A DNA stretch of 42,561 nucleotides from Microvirga sp. BSC39 (GTDB lineage: Bacteria; Pseudomonadota; Alphaproteobacteria; Rhizobiales; Beijerinckiaceae): the NCBI RefSeq assembly GCF_000739015.1, contig NZ_JPUG01000005.1, positions 1 through 42,561 of the forward strand, given 5' to 3'. The notes beneath the pieces were generated by a model. It was not told the DNA's origin, made no database searches, and worked only from the letters and a program-made list of their open reading frames with translations. How positions within the stretch are numbered: position 1 is the first letter of the stretch; each line of letters opens with the position of its first letter. The translations under genes and the position numbers were made by a program. Below, piece after piece: positions 1-11,184 of this stretch.

Positions 1-244
1 CGCAGCAGCCGGCGTTGAGCCAGCGCTGGGTCTGCTGGTAGACCTCAGCCCAGGGCGGCAGGTCGTTGGGCATCCAGCGCCAGGGCGCTCCCGTCTTGAT
101 GATGTAGCGAAGGCCGTTGAACACCTCACGCAAGGAGTGTTCACGCTGACCTGCCTCTTCAGGCAAAAGCGTCAGATAGGGCGCCACCAGCGCCCATTCT
201 TCATCGGAGACATCGGAGGGGTAAGGCTTGCGAGGTGAGGTCAT
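1..244 (-). CDS. IS5-family transposase, N-terminal part (partial)
   Basis: Reading the minus strand from ATG at 244 gives 81 uninterrupted codons that run off the left edge. The protein begins MTSPRKPYPSDVSDEEWALV and contains the block RYIIKTGAPWRWMP, both typical of the N-terminal DUF4096 domain of IS5/IS427-type transposases. This domain precedes the DDE catalytic core, which is not in the window, so activity cannot be judged. A purine-rich stretch (GGGGTGAG) sits just upstream of the ATG as a plausible ribosome binding site. Confidence 0.8.
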   Translation of the reverse strand, partial: MTSPRKPYPSDVSDEEWALVAPYLTLLPEEAGQREHSLREVFNGLRYIIKTGAPWRWMPNDLPPWAEVYQQTQRWLNAGCC

Positions 245-289
245 CTCACCCCAACGGCAATGACCTCAAGCCGGGTCCATAACAGTCTC
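1..289 (-). mobile_element. IS5-family insertion sequence, 5' end, cut by window edge
   Basis: This is the transposase start end of an IS5-family element that continues past base 1. The element end is placed at 289 because CAGTCTC (283-289) looks like an IS427-group terminal inverted repeat and is followed by TA (290-291), the usual 2-base target duplication of that group. The other terminus is outside the window, so neither the duplication nor the full length can be confirmed. It lies 52 bases beyond the moeA stop. Confidence 0.6.
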
Positions 290-341
290 TAGGCCTTCCG
301 AGGGCACAAGATCCACCAAATCGACGCTTAGGGGTGGAGAC

Positions 342-1598
342 TCAACAGAGCCGTCCAAGCCGGATAATGCGGCACGGCTCCCCAGCCATAGCTGCCGGTG
401 CATGAGGCGGCCGGACCAGCAGGGCGTCGGATCGCTCCAGAATGCTCAGCATGGATGAATCCTGCAGCAGATGCGGTGTCGCAACGGGCAGCATCAGCCG
501 CACCGGGCCTTGAGCGAGGCTCAAGGGCACATCCCGAAGCGCAAGCGATGCACGCATATAATCCTGCCGCTCCTTGTTGGGCGGCAAATCCGCTCCCAGG
601 ATGGCGTCCTCCGCCGGATCCTCCGCGGCTCGCTGGTCGCCTAGCAGAGCACGGATTGCTGGTACGAGGAACAGAACGGCGCAGACGAGGGATGACACGG
701 GATTGCCCGGGAGGCCCAGGAGCAAGGTCGATCCCAGGCGTCCGTGCATCAGGGGCTTGCCAGGTCGCAAGGCCACACGCCAGAAGCCGAGATCCATGCC
801 CTGGCGGCTCAGGGCCTTCTGCACGAGATCATGCTCGCCTACCGAGGCTCCGCCAAGCGTCACAAGGATGTCGGCCTGGGCGTCCCGCGCTGCTCTGATG
901 TGCTCCTCGAGCGACTGAAGACTGTCGCGAGCAATTCCGAGATCGATGGCCTCCGCCCCAGCCTTTTCCACCATCATGATCGCGGCCGGGAGGCTCGAGG
1001 CGGTGATCTGGTCGGGGCCGACGGGCTCGCCCGCCCGCACCAGCTCGTCGCCGGTCGCAAGAATGGCAACTTTGGGCTTGCGGTGGACGGGCAGCGTTCC
1101 GTAGCCCATCGCGGCCGCAAGGGCGATATGGCGGGAATCGAGGCGCAGACCTGCCTGCAGAAGGATGTCGCCGGCACCGAAGTCCAAACCCACCCGGCGG
1201 ATATGGCGACTGGGCTGGGCTGCCTCCTTCACCACCACCTGGTCTCCAGAGCGCTCCGTATCCTCCTGCAGCACCACTGCGTCGGCACCGTCCGGCACGG
1301 GAGCGCCCGTAAAAATCCGAACGGCCTCCATCGGGCCGACAGCTCCCGTGAAGCGAGCTCCGGCGGCGCTCGTGCCGATCACCTGGAGGTTTACAGGAAC
1401 CTGGGCGCAATCGGCACTACGCACCGCATAGCCGTCCATGGCAGAGGCCGGGAAGGGTGGCTGATCCCGCAGGGCGCTGAGATCCTCGGCGAGGGTGCGC
1501 CCGGCGCAGGAGGCGAGGGGGACATGCTCGGTTTCGAGCGGTTTGCCTACACTCGCCAATACCCGCGACAGGGCATCCTCGACCGAAATCAGGCTCAT
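342..1598 (-). CDS. moeA: Molybdopterin molybdenumtransferase MoeA
   Basis: MoeA inserts molybdate into adenylylated molybdopterin, the last step of basic molybdenum cofactor synthesis, in the cytoplasm. The 418-residue length is normal for the family. The hallmark block [13 protein letters not shown] lies at residues 48-60. The MoaB/Mog-like nucleotide domain is shown by ATGDELV, by the later [13 protein letters not shown], and by LPGNPVSS. The ATG at 1598 overlaps the moaC stop by four bases (ATGA), so the two genes are probably translationally coupled. It is the last gene of the ppiD-trp-moaC-moeA operon. In many Rhizobiales lexA follows moeA; here an IS5-type element comes next instead. 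Confidence 0.95.
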   Translation of the reverse strand: MSLISVEDALSRVLASVGKPLETEHVPLASCAGRTLAEDLSALRDQPPFPASAMDGYAVRSADCAQVPVNLQVIGTSAAGARFTGAVGPMEAVRIFTGAPVPDGADAVVLQEDTERSGDQVVVKEAAQPSRHIRRVGLDFGAGDILLQAGLRLDSRHIALAAAMGYGTLPVHRKPKVAILATGDELVRAGEPVGPDQITASSLPAAIMMVEKAGAEAIDLGIARDSLQSLEEHIRAARDAQADILVTLGGASVGEHDLVQKALSRQGMDLGFWRVALRPGKPLMHGRLGSTLLLGLPGNPVSSLVCAVLFLVPAIRALLGDQRAAEDPAEDAILGADLPPNKERQDYMRASLALRDVPLSLAQGPVRLMLPVATPHLLQDSSMLSILERSDALLVRPPHAPAAMAGEPCRIIRLGRLC

Positions 1599-2071
1599 GG
1601 CGCCTCGTAATCTCCCGATCGTCCGCCGCTCTTGCGGCGCAGGCGGATGTTCCCGATTCGCATGCCCTTATCGGCGGCTTTCACCATGTCGTAGATCGTC
1701 AGGCAGGCAACGGAGACCGCCGTCAGAGCCTCCATCTCGACGCCGGTCTGGCCAGACACCTTCACCTCCGCGCTCACCCGCACGCCGGGAAGGCTCTCGT
1801 CGAGAGTGCAATCCACCTTCACTTTCGAAATCAGGAGAGGGTGGCAGAGGGGAATGAGCTCGTGCGTGCGCTTGGAGGCCATGATACCGGCAAGCCGCGC
1901 GGTCCCCAGCACGTCGCCCTTCTTGGCATCGCCCTGGCGGATCAGGGCCACCGTCTCGGGCAGCATGATCACGCAACCCTCTGCGATTGCAGTGCGGCTC
2001 GTAACGTCCTTGTCCGAGACGTCGACCATGTTGGCCTCGCCAGCCGCATCGAGATGCGTGAGCTTCGTCAT
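1595..2071 (-). CDS. moaC: Cyclic pyranopterin monophosphate synthase MoaC
   Basis: MoaC converts the MoaA product (3',8-cyclo-7,8-dihydro-GTP) to cyclic pyranopterin monophosphate, an early step of molybdenum cofactor synthesis. The 158-residue protein matches the family length. Conserved blocks are MVDVSDK (15-21), [20 protein letters not shown] (51-70), the active-site run LIPLCHPL (72-79), [11 protein letters not shown] (112-122), and the C-terminal KSGGRSG (147-153). It overlaps trpC upstream and moeA downstream by four bases each (ATGA), placing it inside the trp operon. No moaA is present in the window. Confidence 0.95.
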   Translation of the reverse strand: MTKLTHLDAAGEANMVDVSDKDVTSRTAIAEGCVIMLPETVALIRQGDAKKGDVLGTARLAGIMASKRTHELIPLCHPLLISKVKVDCTLDESLPGVRVSAEVKVSGQTGVEMEALTAVSVACLTIYDMVKAADKGMRIGNIRLRRKSGGRSGDYEAP

Positions 2072-2871
2072 GCGGCTTTCTCGCCGAACAGGAGCCTGCG
2101 GGTGGCGGCCGCTACATCCGGCTGCCGCATCAGGCTCTCGCCCACCAGATAGGTGCGGATGTCGACCTTCGTCAGGCGCTCGATATCCTGGAGCGTGAAG
2201 ATGCCGCTCTCGCCCACGACGATGCGGTTGGACGGGATCAGGGGTGCCAGTTCCTCGCTGGCCCCGAGCGAAACCTCGAAGGTGCGCAGGCTCCGGTTGT
2301 TGATGCCGACCAGCTTCGTGCCGAGGGGCAGGGCGCGCTCCAGCTCCGCCCGGTCATGCACCTCGACCAGCACATCCATGCCGAGATCATGGGCGGTGCC
2401 GATCAGGGTGCGGGCCTCATCGTCGGTGACGCTCGCCATGATCACGAGGATGCAGTCGGCGCCCCAGGCGCGGGCCTCGTAGACCTGATAGGGCTCGAAC
2501 AGGAAGTCCTTGCGAAGGGCCGGGAGGCCGGAAGCGTCTCGCGCTTGGGCCAGGTATTCGGGCTTGCCCTGGAAGGAGGGCTCGTCGGTGAGCACGGACA
2601 GGCAGGTGGCGCCGCCCTCGGCATAGGCGCGGGCGAGGCTTGGCGGGTCGAAATCGGCGCGGATCAGACCCTTGGAAGGACTTGCCTTCTTCACCTCGGC
2701 GATCAGCGCAGGCCGTCCCTCGGCAAGATGGCGCTCGATGGCCTTGGCAAAGCCGCGCGGCGGCGAGGCCTCACGGGCCCGGCGCTCGATCTCGGCCTGG
2801 GGCACGGCGGCCTTCGCGGCTGCGATCTCCCGGCGCTTATAGGCTTCAATCCGACTGAGAACGTCGCTCAT
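2068..2871 (-). CDS. trpC: Indole-3-glycerol phosphate synthase TrpC
   Basis: TrpC closes the indole ring from carboxyphenylamino-deoxyribulose phosphate, the fourth step of tryptophan synthesis. The TIM-barrel shows [14 protein letters not shown] (57-70, with catalytic lysines), [21 protein letters not shown] (119 onward), GINNRSL and VGESGI. The open frame extends 15 bases upstream to a TTG at 2886. I chose the ATG at 2871 (267 residues) because the family normally begins MSDxLxxIEAYK, as here. With that start trpC lies 11 bases after the trpD stop. It is a single-function enzyme, not fused to TrpF. Confidence 0.93.
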   Translation of the reverse strand: MSDVLSRIEAYKRREIAAAKAAVPQAEIERRAREASPPRGFAKAIERHLAEGRPALIAEVKKASPSKGLIRADFDPPSLARAYAEGGATCLSVLTDEPSFQGKPEYLAQARDASGLPALRKDFLFEPYQVYEARAWGADCILVIMASVTDDEARTLIGTAHDLGMDVLVEVHDRAELERALPLGTKLVGINNRSLRTFEVSLGASEELAPLIPSNRIVVGESGIFTLQDIERLTKVDIRTYLVGESLMRQPDVAAATRRLLFGEKAA

Positions 2872-2882
2872 GGCTCGCCCGC

Positions 2883-3896
2883 TCAACCGTTGGAGATTTG
2901 GACGAGGCGCTCGAGGGTAGCCCTGGAGGCGCCACTGTCGAGAGCCCGCGAGGCGCGCTCAAGACCATCGCGCAGGTTGGCAGCCTCATCGGCCACCACA
3001 AGAGAGGCGGCGGCGTTGAGCAGAGCGACGTCGCGATAAGGCGTGCGGGCGCCATCGAGAACAGCGCGGAGCTGGGATGCATTGTGCTCCGGATCACCGC
3101 CGCGCAGATCATCCAGGGATGCGGTCGGCAGGCCGACTTCCTCTGGCGTGACGGTGAAGCGGCGGATCGCGCCGTTCTCCAGCGCCACCACGAAGGTCGG
3201 GCCCGTGGTGGTCATCTCGTCGAGCCCGTCGGAGCCGTGCACGGTCCAGACCTTGTGTGAGCCGAGCTCCTTCAGAACCTGGGTGAGAGGCTCAAGCCAA
3301 GCCTCCGAGAAAACACCGAGAAGCTGGCGCTTGGCACCGGCCGGGTTGGCGAGAGGGCCAAGCAGATTGAAGATCGTGCGCGTGCCAAGCTCCACGCGCG
3401 TCGGCGCCACGTGGCGCATGGCGGCGTGGTGGGTCTGCGCGAACATGAAGCAGAGCTTGGTCTCGGACAGGCAACGCTCAAGGCCTTCGGGGGCGAGCCC
3501 GAGCTTCACGCCAAGCGCCGAGAGCACGTCTGCCGTGCCCGACTTGGACGAGGCTGCCCGGTTGCCGTGCTTGGCAACGGGAACGCCGCAGGAGGCCACG
3601 ATGATCGAGGCCAGCGTCGAGATGTTATAGCTGCCCTTGTGGTCGCCACCGGTGCCGACGATGTCGACGGCGTTCTCGGGGGCAGTGACCCGCAGCATGC
3701 GTCCGCGCATGGCGGTCACGGCGCCGATGATCTCATCGAGCGCTTCTCCCCGAACCCTCAGGGCCATGAGGAAGGCGCCGCCTTGCGCCGGCGTCACCTC
3801 GCCGGAGAGCAGGTCGTCGAAGGCATCCCGTGCCTCGTCCCGCGTCAGCGACGCGCCGGTGGCCACCTTGGCGAGGTAGGATTTAAAGGATTCCAT
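2883..3896 (-). CDS. trpD: Anthranilate phosphoribosyltransferase TrpD
   Basis: TrpD joins anthranilate to phosphoribosyl pyrophosphate to give phosphoribosylanthranilate, the second step of tryptophan synthesis. The 337-residue length is standard. The phosphoribosyl pyrophosphate and magnesium site is shown by [17 protein letters not shown] (78-94, GTGGD at 81-85). [12 protein letters not shown] (109-120) is the second conserved loop, and a DGLDE block follows near residue 225. It starts four bases after the trpG stop. It is a separate protein rather than a TrpGD fusion. Confidence 0.95.
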   Translation of the reverse strand: MESFKSYLAKVATGASLTRDEARDAFDDLLSGEVTPAQGGAFLMALRVRGEALDEIIGAVTAMRGRMLRVTAPENAVDIVGTGGDHKGSYNISTLASIIVASCGVPVAKHGNRAASSKSGTADVLSALGVKLGLAPEGLERCLSETKLCFMFAQTHHAAMRHVAPTRVELGTRTIFNLLGPLANPAGAKRQLLGVFSEAWLEPLTQVLKELGSHKVWTVHGSDGLDEMTTTGPTFVVALENGAIRRFTVTPEEVGLPTASLDDLRGGDPEHNASQLRAVLDGARTPYRDVALLNAAASLVVADEAANLRDGLERASRALDSGASRATLERLVQISNG

Positions 3897-3900
3897 CGGT

Positions 3901-4530
3901 TCACTGTCCTGCTGGCGCGGCAGTGCCGCCGGTCGCGCGGTGCTTGGCGTTCCAATCCGCCGCGAGTTCGAAGAAATTGCGCATGATCGTCACCCCATGC
4001 TCCGACAGGATGCTCTCGGGGTGGAACTGCACGCCGTGGACCGGCAAGGAGCGATGGGACAGGCCCATCACGAGGCCGTCTGCCGTCTCTGCCGTGACGA
4101 GGAGGTCGTCCGGGCAGGTCTCCCGATCCACGATAAGGGAGTGATAGCGGGTGGCCTTGAAGGGGCCGTTGATGCCTCGGAACACCGCCTGCCCGTTATG
4201 CTCCACTTCCGACACCTTGCCGTGCATCGGCAGCGGTGCCCGCGAGACGGTGCCGCCGAAGACCTGTCCGATGGTCTGAAGACCCAAACACACGCCGAAG
4301 GTCGGGATCTCGGACGAGGCGCGCGTCACGAGATCGAGGCAAACCCCCGCCTCGTTCGGAGTGCAGGGCCCGGGAGACAGCACGATGGCATCCGGCCGAT
4401 GGCTGAGCACCTCGTCGGCCGTGATGGCGTCGTTGCGCACCACGTCGACGGACGTGGCGAGAGGACCGAGCAGATGCACCAGATTCCAGGTGAAGCTGTC
4501 GTAATTGTCGATGACGAGAACGCGGGTCAT
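3901..4530 (-). CDS. trpG: Anthranilate synthase component II, glutamine amidotransferase TrpG
   Basis: This is the amidotransferase subunit that supplies ammonia from glutamine to TrpE for anthranilate formation. The class I glutaminase triad is visible: Cys81 in FGVCLGLQ, and His170 and Glu172 in FHPES. The oxyanion and substrate loop [12 protein letters not shown] is at 51-62. The 209-residue size is normal. It lies between trpE (57-base gap) and trpD (4-base gap). TrpG of this kind can also serve as PabA for folate synthesis in some bacteria; the position in the trp operon favours the tryptophan role. Confidence 0.95.
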   Translation of the reverse strand: MTRVLVIDNYDSFTWNLVHLLGPLATSVDVVRNDAITADEVLSHRPDAIVLSPGPCTPNEAGVCLDLVTRASSEIPTFGVCLGLQTIGQVFGGTVSRAPLPMHGKVSEVEHNGQAVFRGINGPFKATRYHSLIVDRETCPDDLLVTAETADGLVMGLSHRSLPVHGVQFHPESILSEHGVTIMRNFFELAADWNAKHRATGGTAAPAGQ

Positions 4531-4587
4531 GGCGCGCCGACGTTCGCGTATGCGACGCCCCCGGTCAAGGGACGCATTGGGCGGAGC

Positions 4588-6108
4588 TCATTGCCCGACC
4601 CTCGCCTGGCTGGCGAAGCGCACGGCTTCTTCGGCGGCCCGGAACAAGGCTTTCGACTTGTTGATGCATTCCTGCTGCTCGGAGGCCGGATCGGAGTCAT
4701 AGACGATGCCGGCGCCCGCCTGGACGGCCATGCGGCCATCCTTCACCACGGCCGTGCGAAGCACGATGCAGGTGTCCATCTCGCCGTTGGCGCCGAAATA
4801 GCCGATGCAGCCGGCATAGGGGCCGCGCTTGTCCTTTTCCAGCTCGTCGATGATCTGCATGGCGCGCACCTTCGGCGCGCCGGAGACCGTGCCGGCCGGG
4901 AAGCCGGCGATGAGCGCATCGAGGGCGTCGAAGCTCGGGTCGAGGCGACCTTCCACGTTCGACACGATGTGCATCACTTGGCTGTAATATTCGAGGAAGA
5001 AGGAATCCGTGACCTGCACGGAGCCCATCTCGGCAACGCGACCCACATCGTTGCGGCCGAGATCGAGCAGCATCAGGTGCTCGGCGCGCTCCTTCTGGTC
5101 GGCCAGCAGGCTCTCCGCATGGGCTTGATCCTCGGCGGCCGTGGCTCCGCGCGGACGGGTGCCGGCGATAGGGCGGATCGTGACCTTGCCGTCGCGGACC
5201 CGCACCAGGATCTCCGGGCTTGAGCAGACGATCTGAAAATCCTCGAAATCCAGGTAGCACAGGAACGGCGCCGGATTGACCCGGCGCAAGGAACGGTAGA
5301 GCGCGAAGGCGGGGAGCGGGAAGGCCGACTCGAATCGCTGGGACAGCACCACCTGGAAGATGTCGCCGGCGCGGATGTAGTCCTTCGCCCTGACCACCAT
5401 GGCCTCGAATTCTTCCGGCGTGGTGTTGGAAACCGGCGGCTCGAAGGGAATGTGCGTCGGGTCGGTGCGGTCGTCCATAGGCAGCGGACGCTCCAGCGCC
5501 GCCGTCACCTCGTCGAGGCGCGTCAGCGCCGTTTCATAAGCGGCTTTCGCGGAGGTGCCCGACTGAGGGCGCACAGGCGTGATCAGCGAGATCTCGTCCC
5601 GCACCCCATCGAACACCACCATCACGGTGGGGCGGATCAGGATGGCGTCCGGCACTTTCAGCACATCCGGGTTTGGCTCGGGAAGACGCTCCATGAGCCG
5701 GACCATGTCGTAGCCCAGATAGCCGAAGAGCCCGGCCGCCATGGGCGGCAGGTCGTCGGAGAGGGGCAGGGCGCTTTCCCTGATCAGAGCCCGCAGGCTT
5801 TCCAGAGGCGGACGCTCCTCCACCCGGAACTCCTGCATCCGGCTCAGCGCCTGACGGTCGATGGACGCGACGCCGTCCTGGCAGCGCCAGACGAGATCCG
5901 GATCGAGCCCGATCATGGAAAAGCGGCCGCGGGTTGCGCCGCCTTCGACCGATTCCAGCAGGAAGGCCGAGCCCTTGCGCCCGTGCCGCAGCTTCAGGAA
6001 GGCTGCGACCGGGGTCAGCAGATCGCCCACAAGGGTAGCGCGCAGGACGCCCGCCTCGCCGGCTTCATAGGCCGCGGCGAACGTGTCAAAGTCGGGCGTG
6101 AGCGTCAT
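4588..6108 (-). CDS. trpE: Anthranilate synthase component I TrpE
   Basis: TrpE makes anthranilate from chorismate using ammonia from TrpG, the first committed step of tryptophan synthesis. The 506-residue protein is a stand-alone subunit, not the TrpEG fusion found in Rhizobium. The N-terminal LLES motif (50-53) is the known tryptophan feedback site, so allosteric inhibition is likely. Chorismate-binding signatures include TRPRGATAAEDQA, LDLGRNDVGR, FPAGTVSGAPKVRAMQIIDE and the C-terminal GAGIVYDSDP. It starts only three bases after the ppiD stop. No tryptophan-rich leader peptide was seen upstream. Confidence 0.96.
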   Translation of the reverse strand: MTLTPDFDTFAAAYEAGEAGVLRATLVGDLLTPVAAFLKLRHGRKGSAFLLESVEGGATRGRFSMIGLDPDLVWRCQDGVASIDRQALSRMQEFRVEERPPLESLRALIRESALPLSDDLPPMAAGLFGYLGYDMVRLMERLPEPNPDVLKVPDAILIRPTVMVVFDGVRDEISLITPVRPQSGTSAKAAYETALTRLDEVTAALERPLPMDDRTDPTHIPFEPPVSNTTPEEFEAMVVRAKDYIRAGDIFQVVLSQRFESAFPLPAFALYRSLRRVNPAPFLCYLDFEDFQIVCSSPEILVRVRDGKVTIRPIAGTRPRGATAAEDQAHAESLLADQKERAEHLMLLDLGRNDVGRVAEMGSVQVTDSFFLEYYSQVMHIVSNVEGRLDPSFDALDALIAGFPAGTVSGAPKVRAMQIIDELEKDKRGPYAGCIGYFGANGEMDTCIVLRTAVVKDGRMAVQAGAGIVYDSDPASEQQECINKSKALFRAAEEAVRFASQARVGQ

Positions 6109-6111
6109 GAC

Positions 6112-8007
6112 TTACAGTTCGCCGCCCGTGGCCTGACGCAACGCCTGCTGGTTGATGGTGACGCCGAGATCCTGCCGGACCTGGGCGATGTACTGGTTGA
6201 TCAGGTCGTCGCTGGTAGCGGTGCGAAGCTGGTTCTCGGTGTTCTGTGCCTGCTGGGTGGAGGTGACCAGGGGCGGCACCGTGGCGGAGGTGACCTTGAA
6301 CACGGCCCGTGCATCCGGTCCGTTGGCTGCATGGCCCGCCTTGCCGACAGGAACGGCGAAGATGCGGTTCACCGCCTCGGCGGTCAGATCGTCCTTGGCG
6401 GCATTTCGGGCAAGGTCAGTGGCGGTTTTCACCGTCGTGCCGGCCTCCTGGGCCACGGCCTCGATGGCCTCGCCCTTCTCCAGGCGCTCCGTCAGCCCGC
6501 GTGCTCTCTCGGTTAGACGCTGGGCGATCTGGTCCTCGCGCCATTGGGCCGCGACCTGATCGCGGACTTCGTCGAGGGCCTTCTCGCGAGAGGCCTCGAT
6601 GCCGGTCACGTCATACCAGACATAGCCGGTGCCTGTGCCCAGGGCCTCGTTATCGACGCCGATGTCCGACGCGAAGGCTGCCTTCACGACGGCATCCTTC
6701 GCAGGAATGTCGACCGGGTTGCCGGCCTTGTCGAGGCCGTTGGCGTCGACCGCCGGAGCTTGAACCAGGGTCAGGCCCTTCTCCTTGGCAATGTCCGTCA
6801 GAGGCTTGGCGCCGGCGCGCAGATCCTCGATCTGGTCATGGATCCGCTCGATCTGCCCCTGGGCCCGCTCCGTTGCGACCTCCTGCCGGAGTTCCGCGGC
6901 GACCTCTTCGAACGGCCGCACGGCTTCGGGCTGGATCTGCGTCACCCTCAGGAGCACGGGGCCGAAGCGGCCCGCGACCGGAGCGCTTGCCGCACCCTGC
7001 TCCAGGCTGAAGGCGGCGTCCGCCACAGCCTGATCGAGCATCTCGGCCTTGGTGAAAGTGCCGAGTTCCAGATCCTGTGGGGAGACGTTGCGTTCCGCCG
7101 CGATGGACTCGAAAGTTGCGCCTTCCTTGATCTTGGTGGCGGCGGCCTCGGCTTCGCCCTGTGATGGGAAGGTGATCTGCTGGATCGTCCGACGCTCGGG
7201 GCTGCCGTATTTCGCCTTCTGCTGCTCGTAGCGTGCGCGGGCATCCGCCTCCGACACAGCATCGGGCTTGGCCAGGGCGGCGGCATCGAGGGCCATCGCC
7301 GTCACGGCGCGGTACTCAGGAGCCCGGAACGTGCTTTTGCGCTCGTTGAAAAAGCTCTGGAGCTGTTCAGCCGTGGGAGCCGGGATATCGCCCGCCATCG
7401 CGGCCGTCAGGAGAAGGTAGGCGCTCGCGCGGCGCTCGCTGGCGTAGCGATGCAGAGCCTCCTTGGCGGCCAAGGGCACATTGATATCCCCGGCGATGGC
7501 CTCGGCGAGGTGGAGGCGCGCCATGGCGGAGCGCTGCTCCTGCACGAAGCCGGCTTCCGAGAGATTGATGTTGCGAAGCGCCTGATCGAAGAGGGCCCGG
7601 TTGAACTGGCCGTCCGCCCCCTTGAAGGCAGGATTGTTGACGATCGAGGCGGCCACGAGCTGGTCGGAGACCGACAGCCCCATGTCCCTGGCCTTCTCGG
7701 CCAGCACGGCATCGGTCACAAGGTTGTTGATCACCTGCTGGTCGAGGCCGAAGGCACGGGCCTGCTCGGGGCTGATGACCGTCCGGAACTGGCGTCCGAG
7801 CCGCTGCAGTTCGTTGGTATAGGCATTGCGCGTCTGGTCGACCGTGATGGTAGTGTTGCCGACCTCGGCCACCGTGGAAGCGGGCGTTGCACGGAAGATG
7901 TCGCCGATGCCCCAGATGGCGAAGCTGAGGATGAGAGCGCCGAAAAAGATGGTGGCGATGACTTTGCCGACGATTGTCTGCCCAGCCTTGCGCATGTTCC
8001 GAAGCAT
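6112..8007 (-). CDS. ppiD: PpiD-like membrane-anchored peptidyl-prolyl isomerase/chaperone (SurA_N/rotamase family)
   Basis: The 631-residue protein has a short cytoplasmic N-terminus, one membrane anchor (about residues 12-36) and a large periplasmic part. This is the layout of PpiD, which assists folding of proteins leaving the Sec translocon. A SurA_N-like domain (about 45-190) is followed by a parvulin-like region around 240-370 that looks divergent, so isomerase activity is doubtful. The longest frame begins at a TTG at 8025. The ATG at 8007 gives the usual start MLRNMRKAGQ seen in alphaproteobacterial homologues. It heads the trp-moa operon and is divergent from tpiA, with 136 bases between them. 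Confidence 0.88.
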   Translation of the reverse strand: MLRNMRKAGQTIVGKVIATIFFGALILSFAIWGIGDIFRATPASTVAEVGNTTITVDQTRNAYTNELQRLGRQFRTVISPEQARAFGLDQQVINNLVTDAVLAEKARDMGLSVSDQLVAASIVNNPAFKGADGQFNRALFDQALRNINLSEAGFVQEQRSAMARLHLAEAIAGDINVPLAAKEALHRYASERRASAYLLLTAAMAGDIPAPTAEQLQSFFNERKSTFRAPEYRAVTAMALDAAALAKPDAVSEADARARYEQQKAKYGSPERRTIQQITFPSQGEAEAAATKIKEGATFESIAAERNVSPQDLELGTFTKAEMLDQAVADAAFSLEQGAASAPVAGRFGPVLLRVTQIQPEAVRPFEEVAAELRQEVATERAQGQIERIHDQIEDLRAGAKPLTDIAKEKGLTLVQAPAVDANGLDKAGNPVDIPAKDAVVKAAFASDIGVDNEALGTGTGYVWYDVTGIEASREKALDEVRDQVAAQWREDQIAQRLTERARGLTERLEKGEAIEAVAQEAGTTVKTATDLARNAAKDDLTAEAVNRIFAVPVGKAGHAANGPDARAVFKVTSATVPPLVTSTQQAQNTENQLRTATSDDLINQYIAQVRQDLGVTINQQALRQATGGEL

Positions 8008-8082
8008 CGTGAACCCGTTTCCCAAAAACTCGTTAATCCTGCCGATAAACGATCAGGGGCTCCACGAAAAGGGCAAGTCTGG

Positions 8083-8112
8083 TTGAAAGAGGGTCTAAGC
8101 CTCTGCTAGTGC
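8083..8112 (+). promoter_or_regulatory. Possible sigma-70-type promoter for tpiA
   Basis: TTGAAA (8083-8088) and TAGTGC (8107-8112) are separated by 18 bases, 31 bases upstream of the tpiA ATG in the 136-base spacer shared with divergent ppiD. The -10 match is weak, so this is only a candidate. Confidence 0.25.
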
Positions 8113-8130
8113 CAAGTTATCAAGCGCGAC

Positions 8131-8135
8131 AGGAG
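8131..8135 (+). promoter_or_regulatory. Ribosome binding site that sets the tpiA start
   Basis: AGGAG lies eight bases before the ATG at 8144. The alternative in-frame GTG at 8135 overlaps this site and would have no ribosome binding site of its own. Confidence 0.7.
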
Positions 8136-8143
8136 TGCCTTAC

Positions 8144-8911
8144 ATGAGCGTCGATAGGCCGCGCCCGCTGGTTGCGGGCAACTGGAAGATGAACGGGTTG
8201 AGGACCTCGGCCAGAGTGCTGGAGGAGATCCACGCGGGCTATACACCGGGCCTCAAGGCCAAGGTCGAGCTGGCAGTCTGCCCGCCCGCCACCCTGATCG
8301 GTCATTGCGCGCAGCTCTCGGTCGGCTCCCGGGTCGCGATCGGCGGGCAGGATTGCCATGCCAAGGAATCGGGCGCCTTCACCGGAGATCTGTCGGCCGA
8401 GATGCTGGCCGATGCCGGTGCGACTTACGTGATCGTCGGTCATTCGGAGCGCCGCCAGTATCACAGAGAAAAGGACCAGGATGTCTGCGCCAAGGCAGTG
8501 GCGGCACACCGGGCCGGCCTCACGGCCATTGTTTGCGTCGGTGAAACCCGGGAAGAGCGCGAGGCCGGCAAAGCCCTCGCGGTGGTCAAGAAGCAGTTGC
8601 GCGGCTCGATCCCGGTCGATTCGAACAGCCAGAACCTTGTCGTCGCTTACGAGCCCGTCTGGGCCATCGGCACGGGCCTGACACCGACGGCTGCCGACGT
8701 GGCAGAGGTCCATGCCGCCGTCCGTGACGAGCTGCGCCGACTCGTGGGCAAAGCGGATGCGCCCAGGGTCCGCATCCTTTATGGCGGCTCCGTGAAGCCC
8801 TCCAATGCTGCCGAGCTGATGGCGGTGGAGAACGTCAACGGCGCCCTGGTCGGCGGGGCCAGCCTCGTGGCGGCCGATTTCCTGGGCATTGCAGGGGCTT
8901 ATCTGGGGTAA
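8144..8911 (+). CDS. tpiA: Triosephosphate isomerase
   Basis: This enzyme interconverts dihydroxyacetone phosphate and glyceraldehyde 3-phosphate in glycolysis and gluconeogenesis. From the ATG at 8144 it has 255 residues, the usual size. Catalytic residues are in place: Asn13 and Lys15 (AGNWKMNG), His100 (IVGHSERR) and Glu170 ([11 protein letters not shown]). The phosphate-binding GGSVKP lies near the C-terminus. The start is fixed by AGGAG eight bases upstream. It is followed by secG and pyrG, a common alphaproteobacterial order. Confidence 0.96.
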   Translation: MSVDRPRPLVAGNWKMNGLRTSARVLEEIHAGYTPGLKAKVELAVCPPATLIGHCAQLSVGSRVAIGGQDCHAKESGAFTGDLSAEMLADAGATYVIVGHSERRQYHREKDQDVCAKAVAAHRAGLTAIVCVGETREEREAGKALAVVKKQLRGSIPVDSNSQNLVVAYEPVWAIGTGLTPTAADVAEVHAAVRDELRRLVGKADAPRVRILYGGSVKPSNAAELMAVENVNGALVGGASLVAADFLGIAGAYLG

Positions 8912-9031
8912 GTGCGAAAAGGCGGGTTGCGGGCCTTTGATCCTGAGCCCACCTATGCTACAGGCCGCCGCAACGAACGGATTGCGAGCGGCTGTCGCCC
9001 TGTGCGCAGCCGCTTGAGGTTTTTGAAAACG

Positions 9032-9436
9032 ATGCAAACAGTTCTCATCATCATCCACCTGATCATCGTGCTCGCCCTGATCGGCGTGGTTCTCCTGCAG
9101 CGCTCCGAGGGCGGCGGCATGGGTCTCGGCGGTGGCGGCGGTGGCGGCGGTGTGTCTGGTTTCATGACCGGCCGCGGCCAGGCCAATGCGCTCACCCGTG
9201 CGACGGCGATTCTGGCAGGCTTGTTCTTCGTGACGAGCATTGCGCTCACCGTCATGGCGACCTCGACTCGGGCTCCGCGCTCGATTCTCGACGGCGCCGC
9301 GCCGGCGGCTCCGGGCCAGCAGGCTCCGGCCGGGCAGGGCGGCGGCAACGTGCTCGAGCAATTGCAGCGTCTCCAGGGCGATCAGCCGGCGGCACCGGGC
9401 GCTCCGGCGCCGGCGCCCGCAGCGCCTCAGCAGTAA
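9032..9436 (+). CDS. secG: Preprotein translocase subunit SecG
   Basis: SecG is the small non-essential subunit of the SecYEG channel in the inner membrane. The 134-residue product starts MQTVLIIIHLIIVLALIGVV, the first membrane segment, followed by the signature LLQRSEGGGMGLGGGGGG. A second membrane segment covers roughly residues 56-77. The C-terminal tail is rich in proline, alanine and glutamine, as in other alphaproteobacterial SecG proteins. The open frame extends 120 bases further upstream, but only this ATG gives the family N-terminus, and GAGGT (9016-9020) lies 11 bases before it. A strong terminator follows. Confidence 0.92.
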   Translation: MQTVLIIIHLIIVLALIGVVLLQRSEGGGMGLGGGGGGGGVSGFMTGRGQANALTRATAILAGLFFVTSIALTVMATSTRAPRSILDGAAPAAPGQQAPAGQGGGNVLEQLQRLQGDQPAAPGAPAPAPAAPQQ

Positions 9437-9444
9437 ACGAACCC

Positions 9445-9475
9445 AGGGCCGGTGCTTCCGGCCCTCTCTTTTTGT
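9445..9475 (+). terminator. Rho-independent terminator after secG
   Basis: AGGGCCGG (9445-9452) pairs perfectly with CCGGCCCT (9458-9465) around a 5-base loop and is followed by CTCTTTTTG. It ends the tpiA-secG unit before pyrG. Confidence 0.85.
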
Positions 9476-9535
9476 GGATGGCTTTCAGGTGGTCCGGTTC
9501 GCGATTGCGAATCGGCGCCTGATGTTTATGGATAG

Positions 9536-11170
<1,635 letters not shown>

Positions 11171-11184
11171 TGTTAACCTGAACC

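Noticed and set aside
2872..2886. The TTG start of trpC that would overlap the trpD stop by four bases
   Set aside because: The overlap is attractive, but the ATG at 2871 gives the conserved family N-terminus MSDxLxxIEAYK.
8008..8143. A trp attenuator or leader peptide before ppiD
   Set aside because: No short frame with tandem Trp codons and no terminator-antiterminator pair was seen on the minus strand.
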